From Apostichopus japonicus (taxonomy: Eukaryota > Echinodermata > Holothuroidea > Aspidochirotida > Stichopodidae): a DNA stretch of 64,000 bases. The notes beneath the pieces were generated by a model that was given only the letters and a program-made list of their open reading frames with translations, had not been told where the DNA came from and searched no databases. The DNA lies in assembly GCF_037975245.1 (NCBI RefSeq), contig NC_092581.1, positions 11,093,803 through 11,157,802 of the forward strand, in the 5' to 3' direction. The position numbers and the translations under genes were made by a program. Below are positions 1 to 12,440 of the stretch, piece by piece. The stretch's first letter is position 1. Each line of letters starts with the position of its first letter.

Positions 1-695
1 AAATGTATCATCGTTTAAGAAACTAGGTTATAATATTCCGTCTTAGTATACTCCCTATTAACGATCTAGGGCGGGCTTTGTCGTAATACCCCAAGCTCGG
101 CAGATCTGATTTGTAATCAGAAGATTTCAAAAATGTATCATCGTTTTAGAAACTACGGATTTGTCTACCGCCTTTTATAGAGATTGATTTTGTTTTTGCT
201 ATATACACGAACGAGACAGCTAGTAAATATACCGTGTGTGTCTAAAAAGCATATCGGGGTATGAATTCAACAATACTGATAGGAAAACAAAGTCCGCGGT
301 CATAAAATACTTAAACTTGATACTGCGATATTATATTCAATGTAGAGATTATCAATATTATACATATATGTCCTTCTTATCTTCTAGCCATCAGACTATG
401 CAAATAAAACTGAAGTATGAAAGGCTGGACGTGTAACCAATATATATATATATATATATATTTAATGTTAACAAGCTGCAGGCCCTAAACTACTTCTTTA
501 TTATTATAAGTATTATTATTATTATTATCTGCCTATAACATTTATGGGATATATACCCCATAACTGAGTATAGTACCGTATTCTACCAACAATGGCGGTT
601 AATAAATGTAACACAGGTACGAAAAGCATCCAGTTGTTTCATGAATAATTAATTCCAAATTTTTCATTTAAGCCTACAGAATCCTTTTTTATTAC

Positions 696-850
696 CTAGC
701 ACAAATCCCATGATGAACGTGGAATAGGCAGAAGCACCTAAGAAAAATCTCATTATTGTGTACATCAGGAATGAGTTTGAAGAAATAACCAAAATCCCAA
801 AGACAGCCGTACTGACAGTAGCTGAGAATAAACCAATCCTGCGACCAAAT
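696..850 (-). CDS. SLC22 copy 1, exon 3
   Basis: 155 bp, beginning with the split K of the DKFGRR loop motif and covering TM3-TM4 (SSNSFLMYTIMRFFL). The acceptor is TTTGCAG, the donor GTAATA, phase 1. Next exon not in window. Confidence 0.85.
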
Positions 851-1026
851 CTGCAAAGAAACGACAGAGGTACACGGTAAATACATGAAATAAATAAAAC
901 ACATTTGAGTTTTCACTCCCGATTTATATCAGAATAAAAGGGGGGGGGGAACTGTTCTACTAAATCAATAAAAGCAGGAATAGTAACATGATTTATAGCT
1001 TCAATAAGATAGAGAGAATACACACT

Positions 1027-1105
<79 letters not shown>

Positions 1106-4100
1106 TTACTGAATTTTCCATTCTGAAAATCTGACAAGATAAAAAAAAAAAAAGCTTGCAATAAATATTGGCTTCGATTTTAGGAGGATCAGACAGAAAT
1201 CAAAATCTCTGAATGTGCAATAGAGTAATATGCAGGGTAGGGTAGGACGGTAGTTTGCCGAAACGTTTAAGGCCTTAAGGGTCCGCCTCATAAGGGCCCG
1301 ACTAGTGCAAGATTGGGAGACGGCTGTCTTTCGCGGTCCAGAGTTGGATCATTTGCTGGCCGTATCTGGACCTGTTTGAGCCAATGGAGACATGTCTATG
1401 TAATCTCAATGGGTACTGAGGTTAAGGTGTCTATTGATGTGAACAGTTTGCTTATTATTGTAGTGCGCGTGCGCGCTGCAATATTGGCATTTCTGGCCAA
1501 GTGAACAATAGCTATATGACTGGACGTTAAAACTTAAAGTTTCATAAATTCTCTGTACTTATTCTTGAAGTTACATAGGCTAGATGCGTAGCCAACTCAT
1601 TTTGAGCCTGTCACTGGGCCCTCACTTTGTAAATATACCTACATGACTATACTGAGTCTGCCTGGTGTGTTGTCCGCCAAAAAAAAACACACCATGAACA
1701 ACTGAAAAGTTCTACTGCGTATTTGAAGGCAAAAACAGTTCTAGATTGTTAAAGGCCCTTGTCTAATTTGTGTTTTTCGTTTCAAATACCTACAATTGTT
1801 TCTACTCCCTGTTCATAATTCGGCTGCATGTTGTATCGAGTATGCGGACACATTCTGGGGATTCCAAATACAACGGGATAAGGGTAACGACCATAAAGTC
1901 ATGTACAAAAATGCTAGCTTAGTTTACCACTATAGCACCAAGAATCGTTAAATGGGGGCATATTTGTCAATGGAACAGAAGTCATAGCCTACATAGTAAA
2001 TTCTGTGGGACACAACAATTTCTGTATTAGATCAGAGAATCAATATCCCCGCTATTTAGGATCATTCAAAATGATTACCAAGACACGTAAGGCGACGGCC
2101 CGCCAAACAAGAGGCTCGACCGGAAAAGGGATCGCGAAAAGTTTTAGAGTAGAATGATAAAGAACTTATCATCGACATTTTTCGGAGCTTTCCTAAGAAG
2201 ACCGTTTTTTTATATATTTTAACAACTCCAGGTGTGGATTCATGCTTTCAAAAAGGATAGGTGTGGTCCTGAGGTTATTGAAGCCGGTTGCAATGTAGGG
2301 GGGGGGGGGTGAGGTGACACTACATGGGGGGGGGAGTTATATAAAGTTTAGACGTCAACTAGTGCATTCTGAGGCATGGTAAATTTGGCCATAAATTAGG
2401 TAAAGGTAAGGTTGTGCTTATAATTATTTTGTGTGTGTGTGTGTGTGATTGAAAGCAAATGGGAGGGGTTTTGTTCACATCCACGATCCGCATTTGCATT
2501 CTGAGCTACGATTCATAAGGGTGGGAGGTGGTGTGTATGTGGGTGGTGGGGAGGGGGGTTGCGTACGTCTGATTTAAGATATATTTAGTAACCTATAGGC
2601 AGAGAGAGATATCGAGTAACGTGTTATATTACACGTTTTGGTCAGAGTAAAACGAAGTTAGAACACATCTGAAAATTAATGAACCGCGTCCTCTCAAAAA
2701 ATCAAATCAAATAAACAATGGTAAGTCTACTCAAGAGATTATAATGAATTTTCCAGCAATCAGCATATTGACCCAGGAAACCAATAAATTTAAACATAAA
2801 CGATTCATTACGGTTTGCCTGTTCAAATCTGTTAGTTTTTCAGTATTTAAAAGAGAATGAAAAAAACTTACTTGTCTGATAAACTTCCAGAAAGAACAGA
2901 TCCGACCAATATTCCAGCAAAGTAAACGGTTTGGGCAATTCCCGGGAAACTTTGTTTATTGCACACGAGATCAAACTATTTAGGAGAGAACACATAAACA
3001 TCAACAGAACAACCGTAGTCTATATGGTGAAAGTGACCACACCAATATTAAAGCAGCATTTTGCGTTTGGTCGCCGTTTTCTATTTTTTGACATGTCCAT
3101 CGAGCTTTTTACATAGGCCTATATCAATCACAAAACAGCAAACTAAGATATCAGCCAAGTTTTACCCTGCCAACATCGTTAATTGGCGAGTAATTAAGGA
3201 TATTTGCAGAGAATGAGAAAAGTATCCACGACAAAATTCCACACTTAAAATTAATCGCATACAGTACCCCAAACCCACTAGTTTGAATTCAACTAATCAG
3301 AGATGCAGGTTTAGTTTTGAGCCGTTGCTAAAAATAGATTCAAGACTTTGCGTTGGCACAACCAGGGAGTTGTTATGGAACTCCCTGGTACAGCTGCCAT
3401 ATAGACTGTACACAAATCAAGCTTGGTGTTGAATTACGTATTGGTCAATGACGTTCGTAGTGTTTAAATATTCATATTATGGGGGAGGTTAATTGGGATC
3501 CCAACGGAAAATATCTTGGAGAAAAACAAAGTTGAAAGTTGCAAATTTTTCGACTTTTATGCCACCATTTGAAGTAAGTTTTAAATAGATAAGCTAGTTA
3601 TGTATGTCGTTATGGCATCGTGGAATCAGTGAGGTTGAGAAATATCATAGAAAAGGACGCAAAATATAAACCTAACGTAAATAAGAGTTATCATAGTGAC
3701 TTTTAAAGGGAACGAGGACATCATTTACTGAGCCAGACAAGTCGGACGTATGAGATTTTAATGTAATGAAATATAACACATCCACTTTAATTGCAATTAT
3801 TTAGCAGGGGGAAAACAATCGTTCGGTGTGTTGTAACGTCGTTGATAGGCTTTCTGTTAGCATTCGTACGTGTTACTGTGGAGACATTGTAAATATAAAC
3901 GTTAACAATAGCAAAAATAGTAAAGAGGTCGAATAAATTGAAGTCTATAACTTTAAAACCCACATTCACCAGACATTTGAAAAAGTAATTGATTAACTCG
4001 TATTAAGATTATATAATATATTCACGTATCCATCTAAGCATCATTAGGGTATTATTTCTGTATGCTTAATCCTTACGTATATATTGTATTATATATATTT

Positions 4101-7100
4101 GTACATTTTTCTTTTCTTTTCCCAGGGAGTCTCCTACCTTGTTAAGTCATTTTAAGACTTTATAGGAGACTTCCTTTCCCATTGTACACAATTGGCGATA
4201 AAACCTAATAAATTAATTAAAAAGAATAAATGTTTCGACGGTTAGCTGTTACTTTTATCTGGTTTTATTTGATGGACGTACTTGAAGCGTTGTTACTATT
4301 TTAGCACATGCATATCGGACCAGGGGCGTAGGCAGTGTTTCGGTGTGGGAAAGGGGCAAAGTGAAATTTCTGTCCCCATTTTCAGGCAAATAGCGGTGGA
4401 TCGCCGTCCTGGAGGAGGGATATAAGGGGAGGAGGTGTCCCCCTCCACTTTTGAGAAGTTTTGTTTTTCGAAAGAGCTTAGATGCAAGGTGCAAGCTATT
4501 CCATGTTTTTAACTACCTTCGTGTAATATAAGTTTCCTTTTTGGTACAAAAACTTAACAAATTTTGAGAGAAAAAAAGAGAAATATAATGTGCGTGCATG
4601 CGCGGTCGTAAACCATCCGGTTATATCACATATTGAAGAAAAAAATATATGTGAATACAAATATATGGCCACTCGGAGAGACACCGAACCGCGCATGCAG
4701 CGAACGTATTTTGGAGGTGACCGTTCATTACATTCTATTTCGTGGCCCATCGCGTCCACTAAAATTTATGTGGGGCACTCGCCCCCCCCCCCACCCCCCG
4801 CCGGCTACGCCACTGCATTGGACCAACATCGGGGTGGTATATCGGCCAAAAAGTTTAAGTAAGGGTATTTTAATAGTAATGATATGTGATAACACACAGT
4901 CATATATACTCAGTGGCGTCACCAGACTTTTCAGTCTGGGGGGGCACAGGGGGGGCACCAGCATTTGATGGGGGCACTTAGGTGGATACGGATCGCCGTC
5001 CTGGGGGGGTCTAAGGGGAGGAGTTCCCTTCCAGGCGCGGCGGAACGGGAAAATTATTGGGGGGGGGCTAATGTGTAGAGACTATTTAAGCGGAGCGCCA
5101 CCATCGGTAGGCGCGGAGCGTACAAGAAAATTTTGGGTTTTTCAAACCCCCAGATGGCCGGAAACGGCACTTCCCGAGTGTTTTATGCTGCGAATACCTA
5201 GCCCTAAAATATGGGTCTCAAGCCTGCAATTTCTCAGATTGCACGTTAAAGTCTGGAAACACATTGTAATTTGTATATTCGATGGTGTTTTAAGAGAGTA
5301 GCTATTACTCGTAGTGTACTCGCAAAGACGTTTTTGAGTGTACTAAGGGGATGTTAGAGAACTGGCTGAAATGAAGCAAGCCATTGGCCTAAGACGAAGT
5401 TGTGTTGCGCTTACCGGTACTCACACTCATTGCTTCCACTTTTCACGGGGCGTGAAGACGCGGTTGGGGTGACAATGTGGTCTATAGCCAGGGGACGTGT
5501 CCCCAGCATTTACTAAAATTATTACACCTATATAGTATACGTGTGCATCGGACAGATCGACAAGTATGCATTGAAAAATGGGCAGATGCACGTTTCGGAG
5601 CCTTGGTAAATATTGAGGGGGCTTATCATGCATTTGCCCCCTCAACTTTTTCATTGAGGGGGGAGGGCTGAGCCCCCCAAGCCCCCCGGTTCCGCAGCCA
5701 CTGCCCCCCTCCCCTTTGGAAAATTTACGCATACGGAGGATGGGCTGGATGCAAAATACTGCCACATTTGATGCTAAATTCGAGTATGGCTCAGTATGCA
5801 GGTGTGAACATTCGCCATTTGTTCCTACAAGCATCTGACCTCAAATGACCTCTGCAGCCCCTACACAACAGGGTTAATATATGGGTCCACAAATATAGGC
5901 AAGTATGGTGCCTGCGGACCCTCACATTCTCACATTTCGTCAGCTCCTAACCTGTCAACCTCAGACCAAGGCAACATACTGCAGTACCCTCCCTTCTCAC
6001 AGTCATGTAGCTCGCGAAGCGGACGTGTATATCCGATGGTATGGCGTGAGCACTGACACATTCAATGTAAATATCGACACCTGTTGTGATGGCGCGGGTT
6101 ACGACTTCGATACCCGACGTTCAAGGAAAAACTTTTTCATATTTTCGCAGGTCATTTGAAGAAAATACGAATTACTGTGCTTCTTTGTCCTTATGAAAAA
6201 CCAACTCAGATGATGGGAGTTGAATATAACAAAATATATATATATTTTTTTACCAACCCAAATCTCAGATGGGGGGGGCACTCGGGGGGCATCAGGTTTT
6301 CCGGGGCACGTGCCCCCCTGCCCCCCCCCCCCCTTGGCGACGCCACTGCATATACTAATGCAAGTATGCTATCTCACACAAACTGACCTTCAGTAGGATT
6401 ATTTTTTTGTATGTTCTATAATTGTATGTCCGACTTCAAGCACCCTGGTTGACAATTTATGACCAGTTAATATGATATATAGATAAACCAGTTTATATAC
6501 AATATATGAATAGCCCGTTTCTTTCGGATAAAGTTTAGGAAGTGTTGATACTGTCCGTACGAGTGCTCTGAGGCATGACATGAGAAGACAGTGTAGAGGG
6601 GTATTAGCATTGGAAAATCGAATGCTTGATTTGACCCAGCAATATTATGCACTCACTTTCTGTTCATGAATTGAAGTGCAAGCTTATATAAACTAGACAA
6701 GCTATAAAAATGGATTGCGGTATCCTCAAATTACCCACAAAGTGCCCCCTGCCCCTGTCATCAATGCCCTGCTTCCCCTGTTAAGCCATGTAGCTGTTAT
6801 CATACTCACGTCCGATATGATGGTTGAATCATATTGGCTCTTGTCGTAGACCCATCCGTTATCACATGGTATTATTTCATTGCTAGCGTTCCATACACCT
6901 TGAGATAGGACCTCGGAGCAGTCATCAACCGTTTCCATATCGTATTGACTACATTGATCTAGCACCCCTTCCTCATTGATTGGTATCGAGAGATTTTGCC
7001 TCAAAGCTTCACATTCCAATTCTGAACCCTGACACGCCGTACAGTTATTCCATGCGTGTACATCGCACCAGTGGTCGGTCTCCCCCGCTGTAAACACTTG

Positions 7101-7211
7101 CGTCACCACATTCATCGGTGCGAAAATGGTACAGGTGGATGCCAGCAGGAAGATACATTTTTGATAAATCCCAAACTCGCCAATTTTATACAAAATGTCG
7201 TCATACTTCAT
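696..7211 (-). CDS. SLC22-family organic ion transporter, copy 1 (5' part, leaves window on the left)
   Basis: Major-facilitator membrane transporter of the SLC22 group, which moves organic cations, anions or carnitine across the plasma membrane. Three coding exons are visible: 6810-7211, 2872-2975 and 696-850. They give 220 residues plus one base of the next codon. They cover TM1, the large cysteine-rich extracellular loop, TM2-TM4 and the family signature around GWVYD, FDLVC and DKFGRR. The loop has three N-glycosylation sequons. Donors and acceptors are canonical, and intron phases are 0, 2 and 1, the same as in the downstream paralog. The start at 7211 (MKYDD) is chosen because it matches the paralog; an in-frame Met at 7229 would add six residues. 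The C-terminal half must lie left of base 1. The substrate cannot be told from sequence. Introns 1 and 2 are filled with transposon relics. Confidence 0.85.
1031..1102. repeat. (AT)n microsatellite
   Basis: Uninterrupted AT dinucleotides, in intron 2 of SLC22 copy 1. A shorter block lies at 440-461. Confidence 0.97.
1459..1677 (+). repeat. Dispersed repeat, copy 1
   Basis: About 220 bases from ATTGTAGTGCGCG to GCCTGGTGTGTTGTCCGCC that recur inverted at 37092-37312, with GAGCCTGTCAC and ACATGACTA blocks shared. In intron 2 of SLC22 copy 1. Class unknown. Confidence 0.7.
2872..2975 (-). CDS. SLC22 copy 1, exon 2
   Basis: 104 bp, starting FDLVCNKQSFPG and ending in the split DK codon before GTAAGT (phase 2). 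It carries the end of the extracellular loop and TM2. The acceptor is AATAG. It is too short to appear as a long open frame, but splices in frame with its neighbours. Confidence 0.85.
3048..3670. mobile_element. TTAA-type MITE, copy 1
   Basis: About 620 bp, closely matching 10238-10856 through its length. Begins TTAAAGCAGCATTTTGCG; the right terminus has decayed (CGCAAAATATAAA). Contains a palindrome CCAGGGAGTT...AACTCCCTGG at 3362-3388. It ends 72 bases upstream of exon 2 of SLC22 copy 1. Confidence 0.7.
4321..4815. mobile_element. hAT-like non-autonomous element
   Basis: Starts CAGGGGCGTAG and ends CTACGCCACTG (inverted termini, one mismatch in 11). Flanks TATCGGAC and CATTGGAC match at 6 of 8. 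Internal G/C runs, no transposase. Lies in intron 1 of SLC22 copy 1. Confidence 0.6.
4911..6348. mobile_element. hAT-like element, 1.4 kb
   Basis: Starts CAGTGGCGTCACC, ends GGCGACGCCACTG; inverted termini with one mismatch. Flanks TATATACT and CATATACT (7 of 8) suggest an 8-bp target duplication. The interior contains GCGGAGCGCCACCATCGGT and GGCCGGAAACGGC, shared with 48.7 and 57.8 kb. Coding capacity not recognised. Confidence 0.65.
6543..6622. mobile_element. Half copy of the fold-back MITE
   Basis: ACTGTCCGTACGAGTGCTCT, GAAGACAGTGTAGAGGGGTA and TTAGCATTGGAAAA match the right arm of the elements at 61.4 and 61.8 kb. In intron 1 of SLC22 copy 1. Confidence 0.55.
6810..7211 (-). CDS. SLC22 copy 1, exon 1
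   Basis: Encodes 134 residues: cytoplasmic N-terminus, TM1 (around residues 14-38) and the extracellular loop with cysteines and sequons at NCT, NLS and NAS. It ends SD before a GTGAGT donor, phase 0. Counted by eye it differs from exon 1 of copy 2 at only about 16 of 402 bases. Confidence 0.88.
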
Positions 7212-8236
7212 TTTCTCAGTGTAGATCAACTACCGTAATTCTCTTTCTCTAGTGACGAGCCTAACTAGTAACTTGACCGTTTATACATCCAATGAGATAT
7301 TCGTAATATGAGTCCATTGGTCCATGCATAACTGGCTCGCGCAGGTAGACTTACACTTGAAATGTACTCACTAAATACAAAAACCCAACAACTCTCGACT
7401 GATTGCCCAAGGAGGTCTGGACCGATGACGAAGCACTGGTCGATCCCGACTATACATATATGCTCTACACAGATATTACATGCTGACTTAGCTGATGTAC
7501 AGTGCCTGATAAGGGTGCAATGTGAATTTTTTTAAATAATGTGTGGAACCGAGTGAAGGTTTTACATATTCATCTCTAAAACGGGATATTTGAAAGCATA
7601 TCTGTTTTTTTTTAGCAGTCTGCTGGTTGATAATGCTTCAATTAATAGAATAGGGAAACAGTGTTACGATTTACAACACAAATGAACCATTAATGATTAG
7701 TATACAACGTCGGAGCCTGCAGGCCATAAATGTCACGTATAAGCCACGGTACAGTAATGCAGTTTACAGTGTCGTTAGGAGCAAGATGATTGTTATATGA
7801 AATTGATCCCCAATGTATGGAACGCGAAAAGGGCAACATTATTTTGTTGTTTAAACTAGGTTTGTTGCTGTCTAAACTAAAATTGTTGTTGCTGTTTTAC
7901 CATGTTGCTGTTGTTCATTTATGTCTAAACTCACGTTGATGTCTACATTCTCGTTGCTATCTAAAGTTCCGTTGTTGTAACACATTGTGAACGAACATCA
8001 TTTCTTTCTTTTTCAAAAAATATAACAATCAACCGCCAGTTGTCTCCTTGCAGAGCTAACAACATTTCTATTACAGAGATTTCCGTGCTAAATACAGCCA
8101 ATGATGTTTTCTCAAATTTCCCGCGAATTGTTTGGCTTGTAGTCTCTTACCCATTGTCTGCAAACATGCTTGCATCTTCAGTGCTCAGTGAACGCAAAGT
8201 ATGATGGTTTAACTATGTAACGCGAAAAGTGGAAAC

Positions 8237-8363
8237 ATTGTTAACGTCCTGATTTGTAGCAACAGCCATGTAAATATTGTTAACAACCTAATTTGTCGAA
8301 CTAAATCACATTGTTAACGATATTTACATGATAGTTGCTAGAACTCCGAGGACGTTGTTGACG
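8237..8363. repeat. Fold-back hairpin, ~45-bp arms
   Basis: Left arm CATTGTTAACGTCCTGATTT...TATTGTTAAC pairs with GTTAACGATATTTACATG...GACGTTGTTGACG on the right, with a ~28-base loop. It looks like a small fold-back MITE. Confidence 0.65.
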
Positions 8364-9506
8364 ATATTGTTAACGTACTATTTGAATATTAATTGTTTTA
8401 TCACAGAAAGTTATGAGTTGAGACAATCTATGAGTTTTGCGGAAAGCTACCACAACATCTCTGATACTGAAAAGGACTTTAAATCTCACAGTATGTTATG
8501 TTCTCTCCCTTTTGAGAGTTGATAATGTAAAATGTTCATTCATACCACAGTAATTTCTTCGTTGCCAACTTGCGTAAGTTTCCGCGTTCCCTTTGACCAT
8601 GTGCTCCAAGTCATGATTCTGGTGCAACATTCGTATTTGTATTCATACATCGTCAAAAGTAGTCATTGAAGTTTGAGATACTTAATCGACATTGCGTAAA
8701 AATGTTATTTAAATACTATAGTTTTCGTGGAGCTGGTTGTTTCCAAATACTGCGAAGCATCCAGTGTAAATGTTTGATCAGTTGCTTTATGGTTGGATGT
8801 AGTGTGCGCTTCGTGAGCAACACGATGGGCACAATATTGAAGTACGCGGGCAATATACACTCACTAAACTAGTTTACTCAACCCGCCGAGCAAGTTCATT
8901 CGTAACACCAATCTAGCACGGAGTTTCGATTTACGAAAGGGATTGTGGGGTAAATGGAATATCCACAAACCTCGCTCAGCATTGTTACGAATTTTTAGAC
9001 CAAAAAGACCGCTAACATGTTATGCAAGAAACGAATCATCCAAGATACACTCGAGTTTTGACTAGGTACAGTGATATGATCTTTTCTTCACAAATTTTCA
9101 GGATTTGCGCATGTGCATTTGAAACTCCGAAGTTCGAACAGCCTCAGTAAAACAATTGCGTGGAATTTAGTGAGATATGCACACTGCATGTACGGGGATA
9201 ATTGAAGAGTTGGGGTTGCTGGTGAAATCGCTGCAAGGTCAAAGCATGGAGGTTCTATAAACGGAGTTGGCGAGGAGGAAAGAGTGGCAGGGCAGGCGAA
9301 AAGAAGGTCGGGCGGCCTCCCCTGTAAAACAGCGAAACTAGGGCACTGGATGGCACCTGCCATATATATTATGTAGAGCATTCACAAAGTACAGGCAGTT
9401 TTACGATCACATCTTTACAACTACACTAGGAAACGTATAGGTCATATAATAAACCCAATTGGTGTTCGATCGGGACAAAAACTTTTGTCCCTAGTAATAT
9501 TACTGT

Positions 9507-9772
9507 CACTCGTTTTACTTGATTTCTGACATTCACAGCGTATCTCTACACGTTGTTGAAGAGGCTAAATGAAATCAGATTAAAAGTGCAGTATTTTATG
9601 CTGGCATTTTGTGTAGACACTCGTTTTATTTGATTTCCGACATACACAGCGTATATCTGTACAGATTGTTGAAGGGGCTAAATTAAATCAGATTAAAAGT
9701 GCAGTATTTTTATGCTGGTACTTTATCTCGACACTCGTTGAACTTGAGTTCCGACATTCACAGCGTATTTGC
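9507..9772. repeat. ~111-114 bp minisatellite, 2.4 copies
   Basis: CACTCGTTTTACTTGATTTC starts at 9507, a second unit at 9618 and a third partial at 9732. Shared words include GACATTCACAGCGTAT and AAATCAGATTAAAAGTGCAG. Confidence 0.85.
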
Positions 9773-10237
9773 ATAGCCTATAACACTTTAAAAGTTGTTT
9801 ACCGTGCAGCCTTCTATTCGTATGGGGCGTAACGCACATGTTATCTGATAGGATGGCAGTGGGAGATACAGTATAAACAAGGTTTCCACAATGGTGACTC
9901 CAAATGATCTTTGACCTCATAAAATCCTTTACTGAACGTGTCACAACTACATACTAAATATGAGATTCGTCCAATCTTCCCTTCTTGAGTTATCGCGTTT
10001 ACAAGTTTTTCACAATTTGACCTCTAGTGACCCCAAATGGACTTGGACCTCCAAGATCCCTATTGTTTTTGGTGGAGGTGTGTCTAGCCACATACAGTAG
10101 ACTGACCTGTGTTTATCATGCCATAGTGCCATTGTATCAAAATGATGGTTCGGGCCATTTGTATTGTAACAGCTAGTTCTGCTTATACTAACAAGCAACG
10201 TAAGTTATGACAACGACGTATGTTTAGACAAAGGAAG

Positions 10238-10856
10238 TTAAAGCAGTATTTTGCGTTTGGTCGCCGTTTCTACTTTTTTGACATGTCCCGAGTTTTTTAC
10301 ATATATCAATCACAACACAGCAAACTAAGATATTAGTCAAGTTTTTCCCTGCCAACAACGTTAATTGACGAGTAATTAAGGATATTTGCAGATAACGCGA
10401 AGAGTGTCCACGAAAAATTCCACATTTAAAACTAAACGCATACAGTTCCCCCAAACCCACTAGTTTGAATTCAACCAATCAGAGATGCAGGTTTAGTATG
10501 AGCCGTTGCTAAAAATAGATTCAAGACTTTGCGTTGGTACAACCAGTGCGTTGTTATGGAACTCCCTTGTACAACTGCCATATAGAGTGTACACAAATAA
10601 GGCATGGTGTTGTACTACGTATTGGTCAATGACGTTCGTAGTGTTTCAATATTCATATGATGTGAGAGGTTTATTGGGATCCCAACGATAAATATCTTGG
10701 AGAAAAACAAAGTTGAAAGTTGCAATTTTTTCGACTTCTATGCCACCATTTGAAGTAAGATTTAAATAGATAAGCTAGTTATGTATGTCGTTATGGCATA
10801 GTGGAGTCAGTGAGGTTGAGAAAAATCATAGAAAAGGTCGCAAAATGCTGCTTTAA
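10238..10856. mobile_element. TTAA-type (piggyBac-like) MITE, copy 2
   Basis: Begins TTAAAGCAGTATTTTGCG and ends CGCAAAATGCTGCTTTAA, nearly perfect 18-bp inverted termini bounded by TTAA, the usual piggyBac target. 619 bp, no coding capacity. Same family as 3048-3670. Confidence 0.75.
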
Positions 10857-12249
10857 GTCATCAACGTGATTTTGAGCAACAACTGCTCTTTAGGTAAAAC
10901 AGCAGCAACAACTTTAGTTTAGACAACAACAAACTTAGTTTAGACAACGAAATAATTTTCCCCTTTTCGCGTTCCATATACCAATGAACCTTTGACCTAG
11001 CATTAATGCAACTGCTGTGGATGTCAGTCATTAATGCATTGTCCCATCAGAGCAAGGAACAGTATCATTGTCATACAAAGAGGTATGTAACTACAACGAA
11101 CAAAAGTTAGTCTACCGTTATTTGGATATTTTCGTTGAATCATGCTGACACAAAACTGTATGTAACACTCGACGTTTCAATGAAGTACCCTCCATTGTAT
11201 ATCTGCAACTGTATAAGAGCGCATGGGTTTGAAATGCCTTTAACTATTGTATGAGATCCAAAGCTGCAGAACAGTTCAGCAGAAACGAGTCCCACCACCC
11301 AGGGCCTCCAGGGCACTGCACGGAACCCAAAGTCCACGCCTGAGTTCAGGCTATAAGAACTTTGAACCTTTTAGAGAATTCCAATTGTGAAAACCATAAG
11401 GCCGTTTCTCTCTTCAGACTTGAGATCGCTTTTTGGACTTTTGGCCATGGTGTTTAGCATCTGTTAATTTAAGATATACAGGTAAACAGTGTGTATCGCT
11501 CATCAACCAGAATCATGCATGTAGTATCTTTTACCTATGGCGAAGGGGATAGGTTTGAAAGGTGTGAAGGAAGACGGAGGGTTGGGGCACCGGGATGGGG
11601 CAAGGGGTACGCCCCCCCCCCCAAATTGTCACAGCCAGCCCCCCCCCCCCCCCATGAGTGAACCAAAAAGTGTAAAAACATCATAAAAAAGAGGAATGGC
11701 AAGGAGACGAGAGACGTTAGGAGGGAATTTTATTATAATGGATAACTTTACAATGTAAAATGAAGTATAAAAATTACCAAAACAGTACTAAAATGTCTTT
11801 AAAAATGTTTTTTCGGCGCGCATTCATTGAAGACAGTCGTATTATTACATCCTGTTGGATATTCTCGAGTGGAATTATTGTTCCAAAGCGCCTTTCAAAC
11901 TATACCATCATCCATCCTCCCCACCCACAACCCCCTGCATCATCAAATCGACAGACCGTTAGTCCGAGCTAAGCTATTTTTTAAAAACAAAATGAGTGAA
12001 GTGGTGACTTTTTTGGTCTGTTTAGTGCGCATCAAATGCAATTTTGCCACAAACTTGTAATACACCATACACCAGTACAAAGCTCATAGCACCAATACGA
12101 GTACGAGATGTTGTATTACTTGATATTGTGTACTCGCCTCAGGTAAGAGTACTAATCTACAATGCTGAGCAAGCGAGAACCTGCAACTAAGTATACTATT
12201 ATAGTATAACTAGAGCGGACTCAATACAAGTCTGGATTGTAACGTACTG

Positions 12250-12440
12250 ATTTGATGTATTAACTTGTCTACTAATCCCCTTACATCTATCTCTTTGTGT
12301 TCACCGTGCTCATTAACCTGTCTGTATCCTGTGCATGTTTTTGTCCCTTCTGTTACTGTTACTTGTCATTTTGCCTTTGAAGAAGATCCTGCTAGGATCG
12401 AAACGTCAGGCCAACTTATTTTTACACATTGATTTAATAA
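12250..12440 (+). mobile_element. Retroelement-like 3' fragment
   Basis: Contains the GAAGAAGATCCTGCTAGGAT and CGAAACGTCAGG wording often seen at the ends of animal Penelope-like elements. No intact coding frame nearby. Judged from recall of the motif only. Confidence 0.35.

Larger units (their letters stand above)
7818..10976. mobile_element. Possible 3.2-kb element with ~95-bp inverted ends
   Basis: TGGAACGCGAAAAGGG and about 80 further bases (GTTGTTTAAACTA, TTGTTGCTGTTTTACC) at 7818-7915 recur inverted at 10885-10976. The interior holds the TTAA MITE, a fold-back hairpin and a minisatellite but no gene that I recognise. May be a single transposon or two inverted copies of a shorter repeat. 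Confidence 0.45.

Noticed and set aside
76-140. tRNA-Thr(TGT) gene
   Set aside because: An anticodon-arm-like sequence is present, but no acceptor stem pairing or B box (GGTTCGANTCC) follows.
913-1161. IYIY-repeat open frames at (AT)n blocks (also near 15.6, 25.4, 33.1, 35.1, 38.9 and 43.0 kb)
   Set aside because: Translation of AT dinucleotide repeats; not genes.
5427-5834. 135-residue minus-strand open frame
   Set aside because: Lies inside a hAT-like element across its G/C runs; no transposase motif and no conserved domain wording.
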